Origin: Aurantimonas endophytica
GTDB lineage: Bacteria > Pseudomonadota > Alphaproteobacteria > Rhizobiales > Rhizobiaceae
DNA: 64,000 bases
Assembly (NCBI RefSeq): GCF_014196845.1
Contig: NZ_JACIEM010000001.1
Location: 992,001-1,056,000 of the forward strand
Direction of reading: 5' to 3'
Shown: piece by piece, positions 55,632 through 63,742 of the stretch
Numbering within the stretch: position 1 is the first letter of the stretch
Layout: each line of letters starts with the position of its first letter
The notes under the pieces: generated by a model
Database searches by the model: none
Told to the model about the DNA's origin: nothing
What the model saw: the letters and a program-made list of their open reading frames with translations, nothing else
Translations under genes and position numbers: made by a program

Positions 55632-55706
55632 TCGTTCTGGTTGGACCAGACATGCGTCCCGCCGCCAGTGACGGCAGGACAATCGTCATGACCTGGCCGC
55701 GACCAG

Positions 55707-56135
55707 CTAGCGCTGGACGATGACGCGGGTATTGCCCATGCCGTGCTTGCGCACCAGCGAGTAGAATGTCTTGGCGTTTGCCGTGTGCAGGCGCACGCAG
55801 CCATGCGAAGCCGGACGGCCGAGGCGGCTGACGGCGCCGGTCCCGTGGATGGCGTAACCGCGGTGGTAGAAGACCGAATAGGGCATCGGCGACATGTCGT
55901 ATTTGCGGGAATGCCACATGCGGTGCATGCGTTTGGCGCGCCAGCTGCCGGTAGGCGTGACGTATCCCTTGCGCGCCGTCGAAACCGGCCAGCGATAAGC
56001 CACCTTGCCGTTTTGAATAACCGTCATGGTTTGACTGGAAAGATCGACCTTCGCTACGAGACCTGCGGCTGCGCTTGAGACCCCGACGAGAATCGATGTT
56101 GCAATCAGCGCCAGGGTGATCAGGAAATTCTTCAT
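55707..56135 (-). CDS. L,D-transpeptidase (YkuD)
   Basis: The 142-aa exported enzyme has a signal peptide (about 1-24, ending SSAAAG) and the YkuD catalytic motif HGTG ... SHGCVRL (SHGCVRL at 110-116, Cys113). It would form 3-3 peptidoglycan crosslinks or attach outer-membrane proteins to peptidoglycan, common in Rhizobiales. ATG 56135 is chosen over the in-frame GTG one codon earlier; GGAG precedes. It converges with the small gene above. Confidence 0.93.
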   Translation of the reverse strand: MKNFLITLALIATSILVGVSSAAAGLVAKVDLSSQTMTVIQNGKVAYRWPVSTARKGYVTPTGSWRAKRMHRMWHSRKYDMSPMPYSVFYHRGYAIHGTGAVSRLGRPASHGCVRLHTANAKTFYSLVRKHGMGNTRVIVQR

Positions 56136-56375
56136 CACGCGAACTCCAACCAGAATTAGCCGTCATATCGCCGCAAAAAAATCTAATTCTGATTTGCAAA
56201 GACTGTCAATTGCCGATGATGTGAGGAGCTCGATCCTCATCAATCATGGTTTCCGAAGTCGTCGACTTTGGCGACAGACAGCAGGACGTCCTGCAGCGAT
56301 CCCGCTGAGGCAGGTTCGGCCGTTCATGAATTCGGCCCAGCAAGTGCCGCCAGTGCAATTCCTGCAGCAGCCGCG

Positions 56376-57167
56376 TCAGCGACCGAGAAACCCCGAGATT
56401 CGGCTACGGGCCGTCTCGGATTCCCAGCAATCGGCCAGCCGGCTCGCCGTGGCGGCAATCGTGTGCTCGTCGATGACCGGGCCGAGCGAGCGCGCGAGTG
56501 CCTTCGCAGCTGCCACGGCCCTTGGCGCGCAGCCGAGATACGGCTCCACCTCCGTCGCCACCGCCGCATCCAGATCGCCCTCGGGCACCGCCCGGGCCAG
56601 GAGTCCCAGCGCGACTGCCTCGGCGCTTTCGAACCGACGCCCCGACATGAACACCCGCCGAGCCCTGCCCTCGCCCATGCGCGCGATCACGTAGGGGGAG
56701 ATCGTTGCCGGGATCAGGCCAAGCCGCGTCTCGGTGAAGGCGAAGCGTGCGGCAAGGCTGCCCACTGCGACGTCGCACACCGCCATCAGGCCAAGGCCGC
56801 CGCCGAACGCCTGGCCGTGGATGCGACCAATCAGCGGCTTCGGCAGCTCGTTGAGTGATTTCAGCATGCGCGCCAGCTGCGTGGCCTCGCGAATTCGCTC
56901 GTCCCGCGAGGCCGCGAACTGCGCCTGCATCCAGCCGAGATCGGCACCGGCACAGAAGCTGCGCCCTTCGCCCGTCAGCACGACGACGCGGACCGCGTCA
57001 TTGGCCGTGAGGACTGCTGCGGCATCGGCAAGCTCGCCGATCATCGCCGCATCCATCGCGTTGTGGCGCTCCGGCCGCGCCAGCGTCAGCGTGGCGATGC
57101 CGTCCGCAGCCACTTCCAGCCTTATCGTCGAATAGCCGCTCACGAACTCAGCTCCGAAGGCCCTCAT
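56376..57167 (-). CDS. Enoyl-CoA hydratase/isomerase family protein
   Basis: The 263-aa crotonase-fold enzyme has GRSFCAGADLGWMQ (oxyanion-hole and catalytic region) and GQAFGGGLGLMAVCDVAV (the second oxyanion loop). FTETRLGLIPATISPYVI resembles methylglutaconyl-CoA hydratase (leucine degradation), but no other liu genes are adjacent, so only the family is firm. The ATG at 57167 is preceded in frame by a GTG. Confidence 0.9.
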   Translation of the reverse strand: MRAFGAEFVSGYSTIRLEVAADGIATLTLARPERHNAMDAAMIGELADAAAVLTANDAVRVVVLTGEGRSFCAGADLGWMQAQFAASRDERIREATQLARMLKSLNELPKPLIGRIHGQAFGGGLGLMAVCDVAVGSLAARFAFTETRLGLIPATISPYVIARMGEGRARRVFMSGRRFESAEAVALGLLARAVPEGDLDAAVATEVEPYLGCAPRAVAAAKALARSLGPVIDEHTIAATASRLADCWESETARSRISGFLGR

Positions 57168-57291
57168 CACCGCCTACATGGATCACGACGGAGGCAGTGA
57201 TCTCGACCGCCGCCTTGCCGACCGTGCGAGGCGGCGGGCGGAGATAATGTGGTGGCGCGGCGTCGAACGGCGGTCGCCATGCCGCCGAGAG

Positions 57292-57696
57292 TCAGAGCCG
57301 CTCGACGAGCTTCACCTGATAGGTGTGCATGGCGTCGCCACTGCGGATCGACACATATTCCCCCGGCACGAAACGTTCTTCGCCGAGGCGGAAGCCGACC
57401 TCGTCGTCGCCCTCACCTTCGGCATAGTCGAAGTACCAGGTCCCGCCGGGCTTGCGGCGCAGGCGTCCGACGAGCTCGGTCTCCCCGTGGACGAAGCGCC
57501 GGACCCGGCAGGCCGCCTGGTGCGTCTTCCATTCCGCGGCATCCAGCCTTCCCTCCGCATCCAGCGGCACGAGAAGGTCGTAGCCGTGCTCCCGGTCGCC
57601 CTCCGGATGTCCCTTCTCGCGGGCGAGTTCCAGGCGCACATGCCGGAAATTCGGCGTCAGTTCCGGCGTCGCGTTCGTCCCGGCGGTCGACATCAT
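57292..57696 (-). CDS. Protein of unknown function behind an FNR-type box
   Basis: This 134-aa product starts MMSTAGTNATPE with GGGAGAA upstream. It is soluble, with no signal peptide, and shows a beta-rich pattern (HGYDLLVPLDAEGRL, GTWYFDYAEGEGDDEVGF, GEYVSIRSGDAMHTYQV). I do not recognise the family. A perfect FNR/FixK palindrome lies 105 nt before the start, so low-oxygen induction is possible. Confidence 0.75.
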   Translation of the reverse strand: MMSTAGTNATPELTPNFRHVRLELAREKGHPEGDREHGYDLLVPLDAEGRLDAAEWKTHQAACRVRRFVHGETELVGRLRRKPGGTWYFDYAEGEGDDEVGFRLGEERFVPGEYVSIRSGDAMHTYQVKLVERL

Positions 57697-57800
57697 GCTG
57701 TTTCTCCCAATCTGGTGCCGCCCCGTCGGCAGGTCGGTCATGCCGCCGAGCCCTGATCGTCGAAGCAGTCGTATCAGGCGCCCGGAACGGCCAGCAAGCC

Positions 57801-57814
57801 TTGATCAGGATCAA
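57801..57814. promoter_or_regulatory. FNR/FixK-type box upstream of the unknown 134-aa gene
   Basis: TTGATCAGGATCAA is a perfect TTGAT-N4-ATCAA palindrome, between the stop of the flavoprotein gene and the start of the 134-aa gene (both leftward). The -10 is less clear than at the other box; GATAC on the minus strand begins 25 nt downstream. Confidence 0.7.
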
Positions 57815-57857
57815 CGGCGGCACAGTCGAACCCGCAACGGGGGCGGTGGGAACAGTC

Positions 57858-59108
57858 TCAGCGTTCGGACAGGCTCGCCACATGCGCCTTGAGATCAAAG
57901 TCGTCGCGCGCCGCTTCGGCCCGCGCGATCTTCAGGTCCTGGGCGAGGATGCGGCGGCCGAGCATGTGCTCCCCGGGCCGGTTCACCGTCTCGATTCCGA
58001 GCAGCCGGTCGCCGCGGAAGCAGTAGGCGATGAGCCGGCCCTCCTCGCCGAGCCGGCCGAGCTCGACATGATCGGCCCCCGCCGTCAGGCCGACGACCTG
58101 CAGCTTGAAGGGGCCCTGGTCGCTCCAGAACCACGGCACGCTGCGATAGGGCTCGTCGCCGCCGACGATCCGTCCTGCGACGGTCTTGGCCTGGTCGACG
58201 GCGTTCTGCACCGATTCAAGCCGCACCGGCCGGTCCGTGAAGGGGCTCTCGAACACGGCGCAGTCGCCGATCGCAAAAATCTGCGGGTCCGCCGTGGTCA
58301 TGAATGAGTCGACGACGATGCCGTTGTCGGTGGCGAGGCCGGCTTCACGCGCCAGCCGGTCCTCCGGCACGACACCGGCGGCGATCAGCACGATGTCGGC
58401 TGCGATCGTCGACCCGTCCGCCAGCAGCACGCCCTCGGCACGTTCCTCGCCGATTACCGCCGCCAGCGCCGTCTGTAGCCGGATGTCGGTTCCCATACCC
58501 CGGTGCTGGTCGAGGAAGAACGCCGAGACCGGTCGCGAGACCGTCCGCCCCATCAGCCGGTCGGCGGCCTCGACCAGCACGACGTCCTTGCCGAGCGAGC
58601 GGACCGCCGCGGCGACCTCGAGCCCGATGAACCCGCCGCCGACGATGACCAGCCGCTCCGCCGCATGGACTGCCGCGCGCAGCGCCTCCGCGTCGGCCGC
58701 CGTCCGCAGTCCGTGGACGCCCGGCAGTGTCACGCCTTCGACCGGAAGTACGCGATTGGCGGCGCCCGTCGCCAGCACGAGATGCTGGTAGGCCAGCTGC
58801 TCGCCCGTATCCAGCGTGACCGTCGAACCTCGCCGATCGATCGCAGCGACCGCCTCCCCCGTCCGCACGGCGATGTCGTTCTTAACGTAGAAGCTTTCCG
58901 GCCGGATCAGCAGGCTGTCGAAGCCGGCGTCGGACTTGATGTAGGTCTTCGACAGCGGCGGCCGCTGGTACGGCAGCCGATCCTCCGCCGCGACGATCGT
59001 GACGGGGGCCGCGAAGCCGAGCTGCCGCAGGCTCGCCGCGACTTGCAGTCCCGCCTGGCCCCCGCCGGCAATGACGACACCGGCGTCGCTGGTACTGGAC
59101 GTATTCAT
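57858..59108 (-). CDS. FAD-dependent ferredoxin/rubredoxin reductase-like protein
   Basis: The 416-aa flavoprotein has an FAD motif AGGGQAGLQVAASL, the RPPLSK stretch, an NAD(P)H motif VGGGFIGLEVAAAVRS (about 150-165), DCAVFESP-type FAD motif AIGDCAVFES, and a reductase C-terminal domain (about 325-405). It transfers electrons from NAD(P)H to a small iron-sulfur or rubredoxin partner; no partner gene is adjacent. The gene is divergent from none and preceded by 123 nt from the GntR gene. Confidence 0.9.
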   Translation of the reverse strand: MNTSSTSDAGVVIAGGGQAGLQVAASLRQLGFAAPVTIVAAEDRLPYQRPPLSKTYIKSDAGFDSLLIRPESFYVKNDIAVRTGEAVAAIDRRGSTVTLDTGEQLAYQHLVLATGAANRVLPVEGVTLPGVHGLRTAADAEALRAAVHAAERLVIVGGGFIGLEVAAAVRSLGKDVVLVEAADRLMGRTVSRPVSAFFLDQHRGMGTDIRLQTALAAVIGEERAEGVLLADGSTIAADIVLIAAGVVPEDRLAREAGLATDNGIVVDSFMTTADPQIFAIGDCAVFESPFTDRPVRLESVQNAVDQAKTVAGRIVGGDEPYRSVPWFWSDQGPFKLQVVGLTAGADHVELGRLGEEGRLIAYCFRGDRLLGIETVNRPGEHMLGRRILAQDLKIARAEAARDDFDLKAHVASLSER

Positions 59109-59231
59109 GCTGATCCGAATCGCTGGAGATCGGCGAGGATAACGCGTTTGCCGTCCGGACTTGAAGCGGCCGAGCGGCAGCGCAGGATGTATGACCCCGC
59201 ACCACTCACGGCGTCCCGCCGATGTCGCCGC

Positions 59232-59924
59232 TCAATCCTGCGCGGACTGGTGCCGCTCGATCAGATTGGCCTGCACGCGCTGCAGGTGCGTCCGCATGAG
59301 GCTGGCGGCTGCCGACAGGTCGCGGTTCTCGATCGCGTCGACGATGGCGTCATGGTCTCCGAAGCTGTGGTGATCGGCGGGCGGCAGCAGCTGGTCGTTG
59401 CGCAGCCGGCCCCAGACGACGGTCCGGCGAACCGCGTTGATCGTGTCGAAAACCGAGAGTAGCAGGGCGTTCCGGCCCGCTTCCGCGATGGTGCGGTGCA
59501 GCCGGTTGTCCCAGTTCTCATATTGCCGCCAGGTCTCGGCGGCGCGGCCACCGTCGGTACAGAGCCGCATCGCCCGGATATCGTCGGCCGTCGCATGGAG
59601 AGCCGCCTCGCGGGCCAGTTCCGGCTCGAGCACCAGGCGGGCGCGCATCACTTCCGCCGGGCTCGTCTGGTTGGCGATGACGGCGATGGAGTCGATCTCA
59701 GTTGTCGGACGCGCCCCCGTGAACGTGCCCTTGCCGACGTGACGCCAAAGGAGCCCGTCGGCTTCCAGCGTCGCCAGCGCCTTGCGCAGGTCGCCGCGCG
59801 AGACGCCGACGATCTCGGCCAGCTCGCGCTCGGGGGGAAGCCGCGAATTGCCCGGCAGCTCCCTTTGCGCCAGCCAGGCCCGCAATTGTACCAGGGCGGC
59901 GCCCCGGCCGTTGTCCACGCTCAT
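59232..59924 (-). CDS. GntR-family regulator of the FCD (FadR-like) type
   Basis: The 230-aa protein has a winged helix (RLPPERELAEIVGVSRGDLRKALATLEADG; cited RLPPERELAEIVGVSRG) and an FCD ligand domain with VLEPELAREAALHA and a metal-type His pattern (NRLHRTIAEA, DHHSFGDHDAIVDAIENRD). ATG 59924 follows GAAGGGC; other in-frame ATGs at 59948 and 59957 lie inside the putative operator region. It is divergent from the ABC transport operon that it probably controls. Confidence 0.92.
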   Translation of the reverse strand: MSVDNGRGAALVQLRAWLAQRELPGNSRLPPERELAEIVGVSRGDLRKALATLEADGLLWRHVGKGTFTGARPTTEIDSIAVIANQTSPAEVMRARLVLEPELAREAALHATADDIRAMRLCTDGGRAAETWRQYENWDNRLHRTIAEAGRNALLLSVFDTINAVRRTVVWGRLRNDQLLPPADHHSFGDHDAIVDAIENRDLSAAASLMRTHLQRVQANLIERHQSAQD

Positions 59925-59964
59925 GAGATGCCCTTCATGGCCGGTCATCGATTTCAAAACTTCA

Positions 59965-60076
59965 CCAATGAAATGATTGGTTAGATTTCACGCATTAGCC
60001 CAATATGTCGAAGCGCACAATTGCGGCTTGACGCCTAACCAATCGTATCATTTACTCTAACCAATCCAGACATTGG
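59965..60076. promoter_or_regulatory. Repeated operator CTAACCAATC in the divergent gntR-ABC spacer
   Basis: CTAACCAATC occurs at 60035-60044 and 60057-60066 on the plus strand and as its complement at 59975-59984. Palindromes CCAAT-N6-ATTGG are at 59965-59980 and 60061-60076. The two plus-strand copies start 22 bp apart, about two helix turns. Confidence 0.75.
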
Positions 60077-60147
60077 ATAAGCCGACGGGAGATCGGTGAG
60101 GAGAGCCAAGGCCGGCGGCTTAGCCCGGCCACCATCGGGAGGCCAAC

Positions 60148-61194
60148 ATGACATCACGACGCATAACGCTCGCAGAAGCTTGCGCGGGCGCCATCGCCTT
60201 CGCGGTCGCCAGCTTCGTGCCGGTCGCGCCAGGCATGGCGCAGGAGGATCCGATCCAGGTGGCGTTCGGCGACATCGCCAGCGTCGAAAGCCTCAACCTG
60301 CTCATCGCCATCGAACGCGCCAAGGAGCGCGGCGTGCCGATGGAGCTGACCTTCTTCAACTCCGAGGACGTGGCCGTCCAGGCGGTGGTCGGCGGCCAGG
60401 CCGACATCGGCGTCGGCGCCCCTTACGCCTTCCTGAAGAACTCGCAGGCGCCGGTGCGCATGTTCTACCGGATGAGCACGCTGCTGTTCTTCCCCGTCGT
60501 GAACAGCGAGATGTACAAGGACTGGTCCGATCTCGACGGCCAGGAGGTCACCGTCCACTCGCGCGGCTCCGGCACCGAGGCGCTGATGCGCCTGATGGAG
60601 CAGACCAACGGCATCAAGTATTCCAACATCAGCTACGTGCCCGGGGCGGAAGTGCGGACCGGCGCGATGCTCCAGGGCAACATCAACGCCACCATCGTCG
60701 ACTCCGCCGGCATGCGCCTTCTCGAGAGCGAGGGCGGCGGCAAGTTCATCCGCCTGCCGATCGACGGCGTCAACGCCACCGACGAGGCGCTCTACGCCAA
60801 CACGGAGCTCCTCGAGGAGCGTAGCGAGGACGTTCAGGTCTTCGTCGAGGAGTTGCTGCGAACCTGGGCGGAGATCGACGCCGATCCGACGATCGTGGCC
60901 AAGCTGCGCGACGAATACGACCTGCTGCCCGACCTGCCGGACGAGGCCGCGGCCGACATCACGGAATACTATACCGAATCCGTCGAGGGCCGCGTCTTTC
61001 CGCTGGACGGCGGCGAGCCGGCGGACGTCCAGGACGACATCGAGTTCCTTGCTGCGGCCGGACAGGTGGAAGCCGACGGCGAGGTCGACGTCGAGGCCTT
61101 CTGGGACTTCGGCCCGCTCGAAGCAGCCAAGGCAGCAGGCGGCACGGCAGCGCCTGCGGAAGCCGGGGCAGCCGACGCGGCACCGGCGAACTGA
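60148..61194 (+). CDS. ABC transporter substrate-binding protein (NitT/TauT type)
   Basis: The 348-aa periplasmic protein has a signal peptide (to about residue 31, GMAQ) and the NMT1/THI5-like fold: IQVAFGDIASVESLNLLIAIE (cited FGDIASVESLNL), GGQADIGVGAPYAF, VTVHSRGSGTEALM. It ends in an Ala-rich tail (about 325-348). Related proteins bind sulfonates, nitrate, taurine or small carboxylates. It leads the operon that includes two permeases, an ATPase and an FAH hydrolase. GGGAGGCC precedes the ATG. Confidence 0.9.
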   Translation: MTSRRITLAEACAGAIAFAVASFVPVAPGMAQEDPIQVAFGDIASVESLNLLIAIERAKERGVPMELTFFNSEDVAVQAVVGGQADIGVGAPYAFLKNSQAPVRMFYRMSTLLFFPVVNSEMYKDWSDLDGQEVTVHSRGSGTEALMRLMEQTNGIKYSNISYVPGAEVRTGAMLQGNINATIVDSAGMRLLESEGGGKFIRLPIDGVNATDEALYANTELLEERSEDVQVFVEELLRTWAEIDADPTIVAKLRDEYDLLPDLPDEAAADITEYYTESVEGRVFPLDGGEPADVQDDIEFLAAAGQVEADGEVDVEAFWDFGPLEAAKAAGGTAAPAEAGAADAAPAN

Positions 61195-61204
61195 CGGGGA
61201 GCGA

Positions 61205-61237
61205 CTGCGCGCTCTGCCATCACGCGACGGCGCGCAG
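61205..61237 (+). other. Hairpin between binding-protein and permease genes
   Basis: An 8-bp perfect stem CTGCGCGC / GCGCGCAG with a 17-nt loop has no T-run. Similar intercistronic hairpins limit downstream expression or stabilise upstream mRNA of binding-protein genes. Confidence 0.35.
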
Positions 61238-61332
61238 CGCTTCATTTCCCGAGGTCACGAATGCCACCCGCAGTCCTGCGCGGCACTGCGCCGTCCTACG
61301 CGCGCGTCCAGAACAACGAGGGTGAGGCCGCC

Positions 61333-62160
61333 ATGTCCACTGCCAACACGACCTTCGATAAAGTCGGCTTCGACCAGGGCAGCGAGCCGCCCGGCCTGTT
61401 GCGGCGTGCCGGCAGCGCCTCCTGGACATGGCGCATCGTGTCGCTGGTCATCTTCTTCCTTGCCTGGGAGATTGCCGGCCGCTCGAACTTCAACTTCGCC
61501 TTTCCGTCCTTTTCCGCAACGCTCGGTGCCTTCTTCGCCATGGTCGCGGACGGGACGATGGGCGCGGCCTACCTGCGCACCATCGAGCCGCTGCTCATCG
61601 GGCTGGTGATCTCGCTGACCGTCGGCATCTCGTCCGGCGTGGCGATGGGCCTGCGCAAGGACTTCGAGTGGTTCACCCTGCCGATGTTCATCGTCATGCA
61701 GGCGGCGCCGATGAGCGCCCTCATTCCGCTAATCACCTTCGTCTACGGCATTGGCCTGACGTCCAAGGTGCTCGCCGTGGTGATGCTGGCGATGCCGGTG
61801 ATCGCCATCAACAGCTACAAGGCGGTGCGCAACGTTCCGCCCTCGCTCGTGTCGATGTGCCAGTCCTTCATGGGCAGCCGGCGCCACCAGATTTTCCGGA
61901 TCATCCTGCCGGCCGCCAGCCCGATGATGTTCGCGGGGCTACGCCTCGGCGTCGCGGAAGGCTTCTCGGGTGTCGTTCTCGCCGAACTGCTGATCACGCC
62001 CACCGGCATCGGCGACCTCATCACCTTCCACCGCTCGGTGGCCAATTACGACAACATGTACGCGGCCATCGCCTCGATCATCCTCTTCGCGGTCCTGGCC
62101 GTCACCGTCCTTCAATACGTCGAAACGGCCCTCTTCCGGCCCGAGACGCGGAGCGCCTGA
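61333..62160 (+). CDS. ABC transporter permease (SsuC/TauC type), first
   Basis: The 275-aa inner-membrane protein has about six spans and the EAA loop (MGSRRHQIFRIILPAASPMMFAGLRLG; cited RIILPAASPMMFAGLRLG). VFVIMQAAPMSALIPLI-like FIVMQAAPMSALIPL is present. The ATG at 61333 follows GGTGAGG; an earlier in-frame ATG has no such site. Its stop overlaps the ATPase start by 1 nt. Confidence 0.92.
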   Translation: MSTANTTFDKVGFDQGSEPPGLLRRAGSASWTWRIVSLVIFFLAWEIAGRSNFNFAFPSFSATLGAFFAMVADGTMGAAYLRTIEPLLIGLVISLTVGISSGVAMGLRKDFEWFTLPMFIVMQAAPMSALIPLITFVYGIGLTSKVLAVVMLAMPVIAINSYKAVRNVPPSLVSMCQSFMGSRRHQIFRIILPAASPMMFAGLRLGVAEGFSGVVLAELLITPTGIGDLITFHRSVANYDNMYAAIASIILFAVLAVTVLQYVETALFRPETRSA

Positions 62161-62984
62161 TGAGTAATGCCGCCATCCTCCCCGCCACGGCACGAGCGCC
62201 CGCCGCCCAGCCTTCGGGGGTCGCTGCCGCACCGCCGATCATCGAGGTCCGCGGCGTCTCCAAGGTCTACGGCGACGTCGTCGCGCTGAAATCCATCGAC
62301 CTCGTGTTCGAGACCGGCAAGATGACCAGTCTTCTCGGCCCGTCCGGCTGCGGCAAGACCACGCTCCTGAAGATCGTCGCCGGGCTGCTGAAACCCAACC
62401 AGGGCGAGGTGCTGGTGCATGGCCGCCCTGTCACCGGCCCCGGGCCCGAGCGCGCCTTCGTGTTCCAGGATTTCGCGCTGATGCCTTGGGCAACGGTGCT
62501 GCGCAACGCCGCCTTCGGTCTGGAGATGCAGGGCCGGCCCAGGGCGGAACGTGAGGACAAGGCCCGGCACTACATCGCCGAGGTCGGCCTCGCCGGCTTC
62601 GAGGACAAGTACCCGCACGAACTCTCCGGCGGCATGCGCCAGCGTGTCGGCCTCGCCCGGGCGCTCGCCGTCGATGCCGACGTGCTGCTGATGGACGAGC
62701 CCTTCTCGGCCGTCGACGAGCAGACCCGCCGCAAGTTCCAGGAGGATCTGATCCGGCTGCGGGAGGTCGAGAACAAGACCTTCCTGTTCGTGACCCATTC
62801 GATCGAGGAAGCGGTCTACGTGTCGGACCGCATCATCATGCTGTCGCCCCGCCCCGGCCGTGTGTCGCAGATCATCGAGCCGGACATCCCGCGCGGCGAC
62901 GATCCCGAGGCGATCCGCCGCGATCCCGTCTATCTCGATACGGTCGACGAGATCTGGCACGGCCTGAAGCATTACGTGGAGTAG
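62160..62984 (+). CDS. ABC transporter ATPase (SsuB/TauB type)
   Basis: The 274-aa protein energises the two permeases around it. Walker A GPSGCGKTT (about 61-69), signature LSGGMRQRVGLARAL, Walker B VLLMDEPFSAVD and the H-loop FVTHSIEEA are all intact. It starts with ATGA overlap at 62160. The longer frame upstream is a shadow of the permease. Confidence 0.94.
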   Translation: MSNAAILPATARAPAAQPSGVAAAPPIIEVRGVSKVYGDVVALKSIDLVFETGKMTSLLGPSGCGKTTLLKIVAGLLKPNQGEVLVHGRPVTGPGPERAFVFQDFALMPWATVLRNAAFGLEMQGRPRAEREDKARHYIAEVGLAGFEDKYPHELSGGMRQRVGLARALAVDADVLLMDEPFSAVDEQTRRKFQEDLIRLREVENKTFLFVTHSIEEAVYVSDRIIMLSPRPGRVSQIIEPDIPRGDDPEAIRRDPVYLDTVDEIWHGLKHYVE

Positions 62985-62989
62985 ATGCG

Positions 62990-63742
62990 ATGACCCTCTA
63001 TGGCTACAAGGTGCCCAAGATGGCGTCGCTGCTGGTCTGGGTGGTGATCTGGGAGATCGTCGGCCGGCTCGAGCTGGTGATGCTCTTCCCGCCATTCACC
63101 GAGGTGCTGGCCGCGCTGGGCGACGTTGTGACCTCGGCGAGCTTCGCCGAGGCGATGCGCATCACGGTCTATTCCTACGTGATGGGACTTTCGCTGGCGA
63201 TCGTCGTCGGCATCGCGATGGGGTTCCTGATGGGTCTCGTGCCGGCGGTCGACGGCCTGCTCAACATGTGGGTGAACATCTTCCTCTCGGCGCCGCTTTC
63301 GGCGCTGGTGCCGATCTTCATGATCCTCTTCGGCATGGGAACGCCCACCGTCATCGTCACCGTCTTCATGTTCTCGGTGTTCATCATCGCGCTCGATACC
63401 AGGGCCGGCGTCCGGCATGTTTCGGGCTCGCTGATGGAGATGGCGCATTCCTTCGGCGCCTCGCGGTTCGAGCGACTGAAGATCGTCTTCCTCGCCGCGC
63501 TGCCGGAAATCCTCTCCGGCGTCCGGCTCGGCGTCATTCGCGGCGTCAAGGGCGTGGTGATCGGCCAGCTGCTGGTGTCGATCATCGGCGTCGGCGCGCT
63601 GTTCACCCTCTACTCGAACAATTTCCTGATGGCGCATTTCTGGGCCCTCATCCTGATCCTCTTCACCCTCGCCCTCACCCTGGCCGGCCTCGTGGCACGG
63701 CTGGAAACCCGCATCGAATATTACGCAGGAGCCAGAAGCTGA
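62990..63742 (+). CDS. ABC transporter permease (SsuC/TauC type), second
   Basis: The 250-aa protein has about six spans and the EAA loop (FGASRFERLKIVFLAALPEILSGVRLG; cited IVFLAALPEILSGVRLG). It differs from the first permease, so the importer may use a heterodimeric membrane domain, not the homodimer usual for Ssu/Tau systems. It begins 5 nt after the ATPase and its stop overlaps the next start by 1 nt. Confidence 0.92.
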   Translation: MTLYGYKVPKMASLLVWVVIWEIVGRLELVMLFPPFTEVLAALGDVVTSASFAEAMRITVYSYVMGLSLAIVVGIAMGFLMGLVPAVDGLLNMWVNIFLSAPLSALVPIFMILFGMGTPTVIVTVFMFSVFIIALDTRAGVRHVSGSLMEMAHSFGASRFERLKIVFLAALPEILSGVRLGVIRGVKGVVIGQLLVSIIGVGALFTLYSNNFLMAHFWALILILFTLALTLAGLVARLETRIEYYAGARS

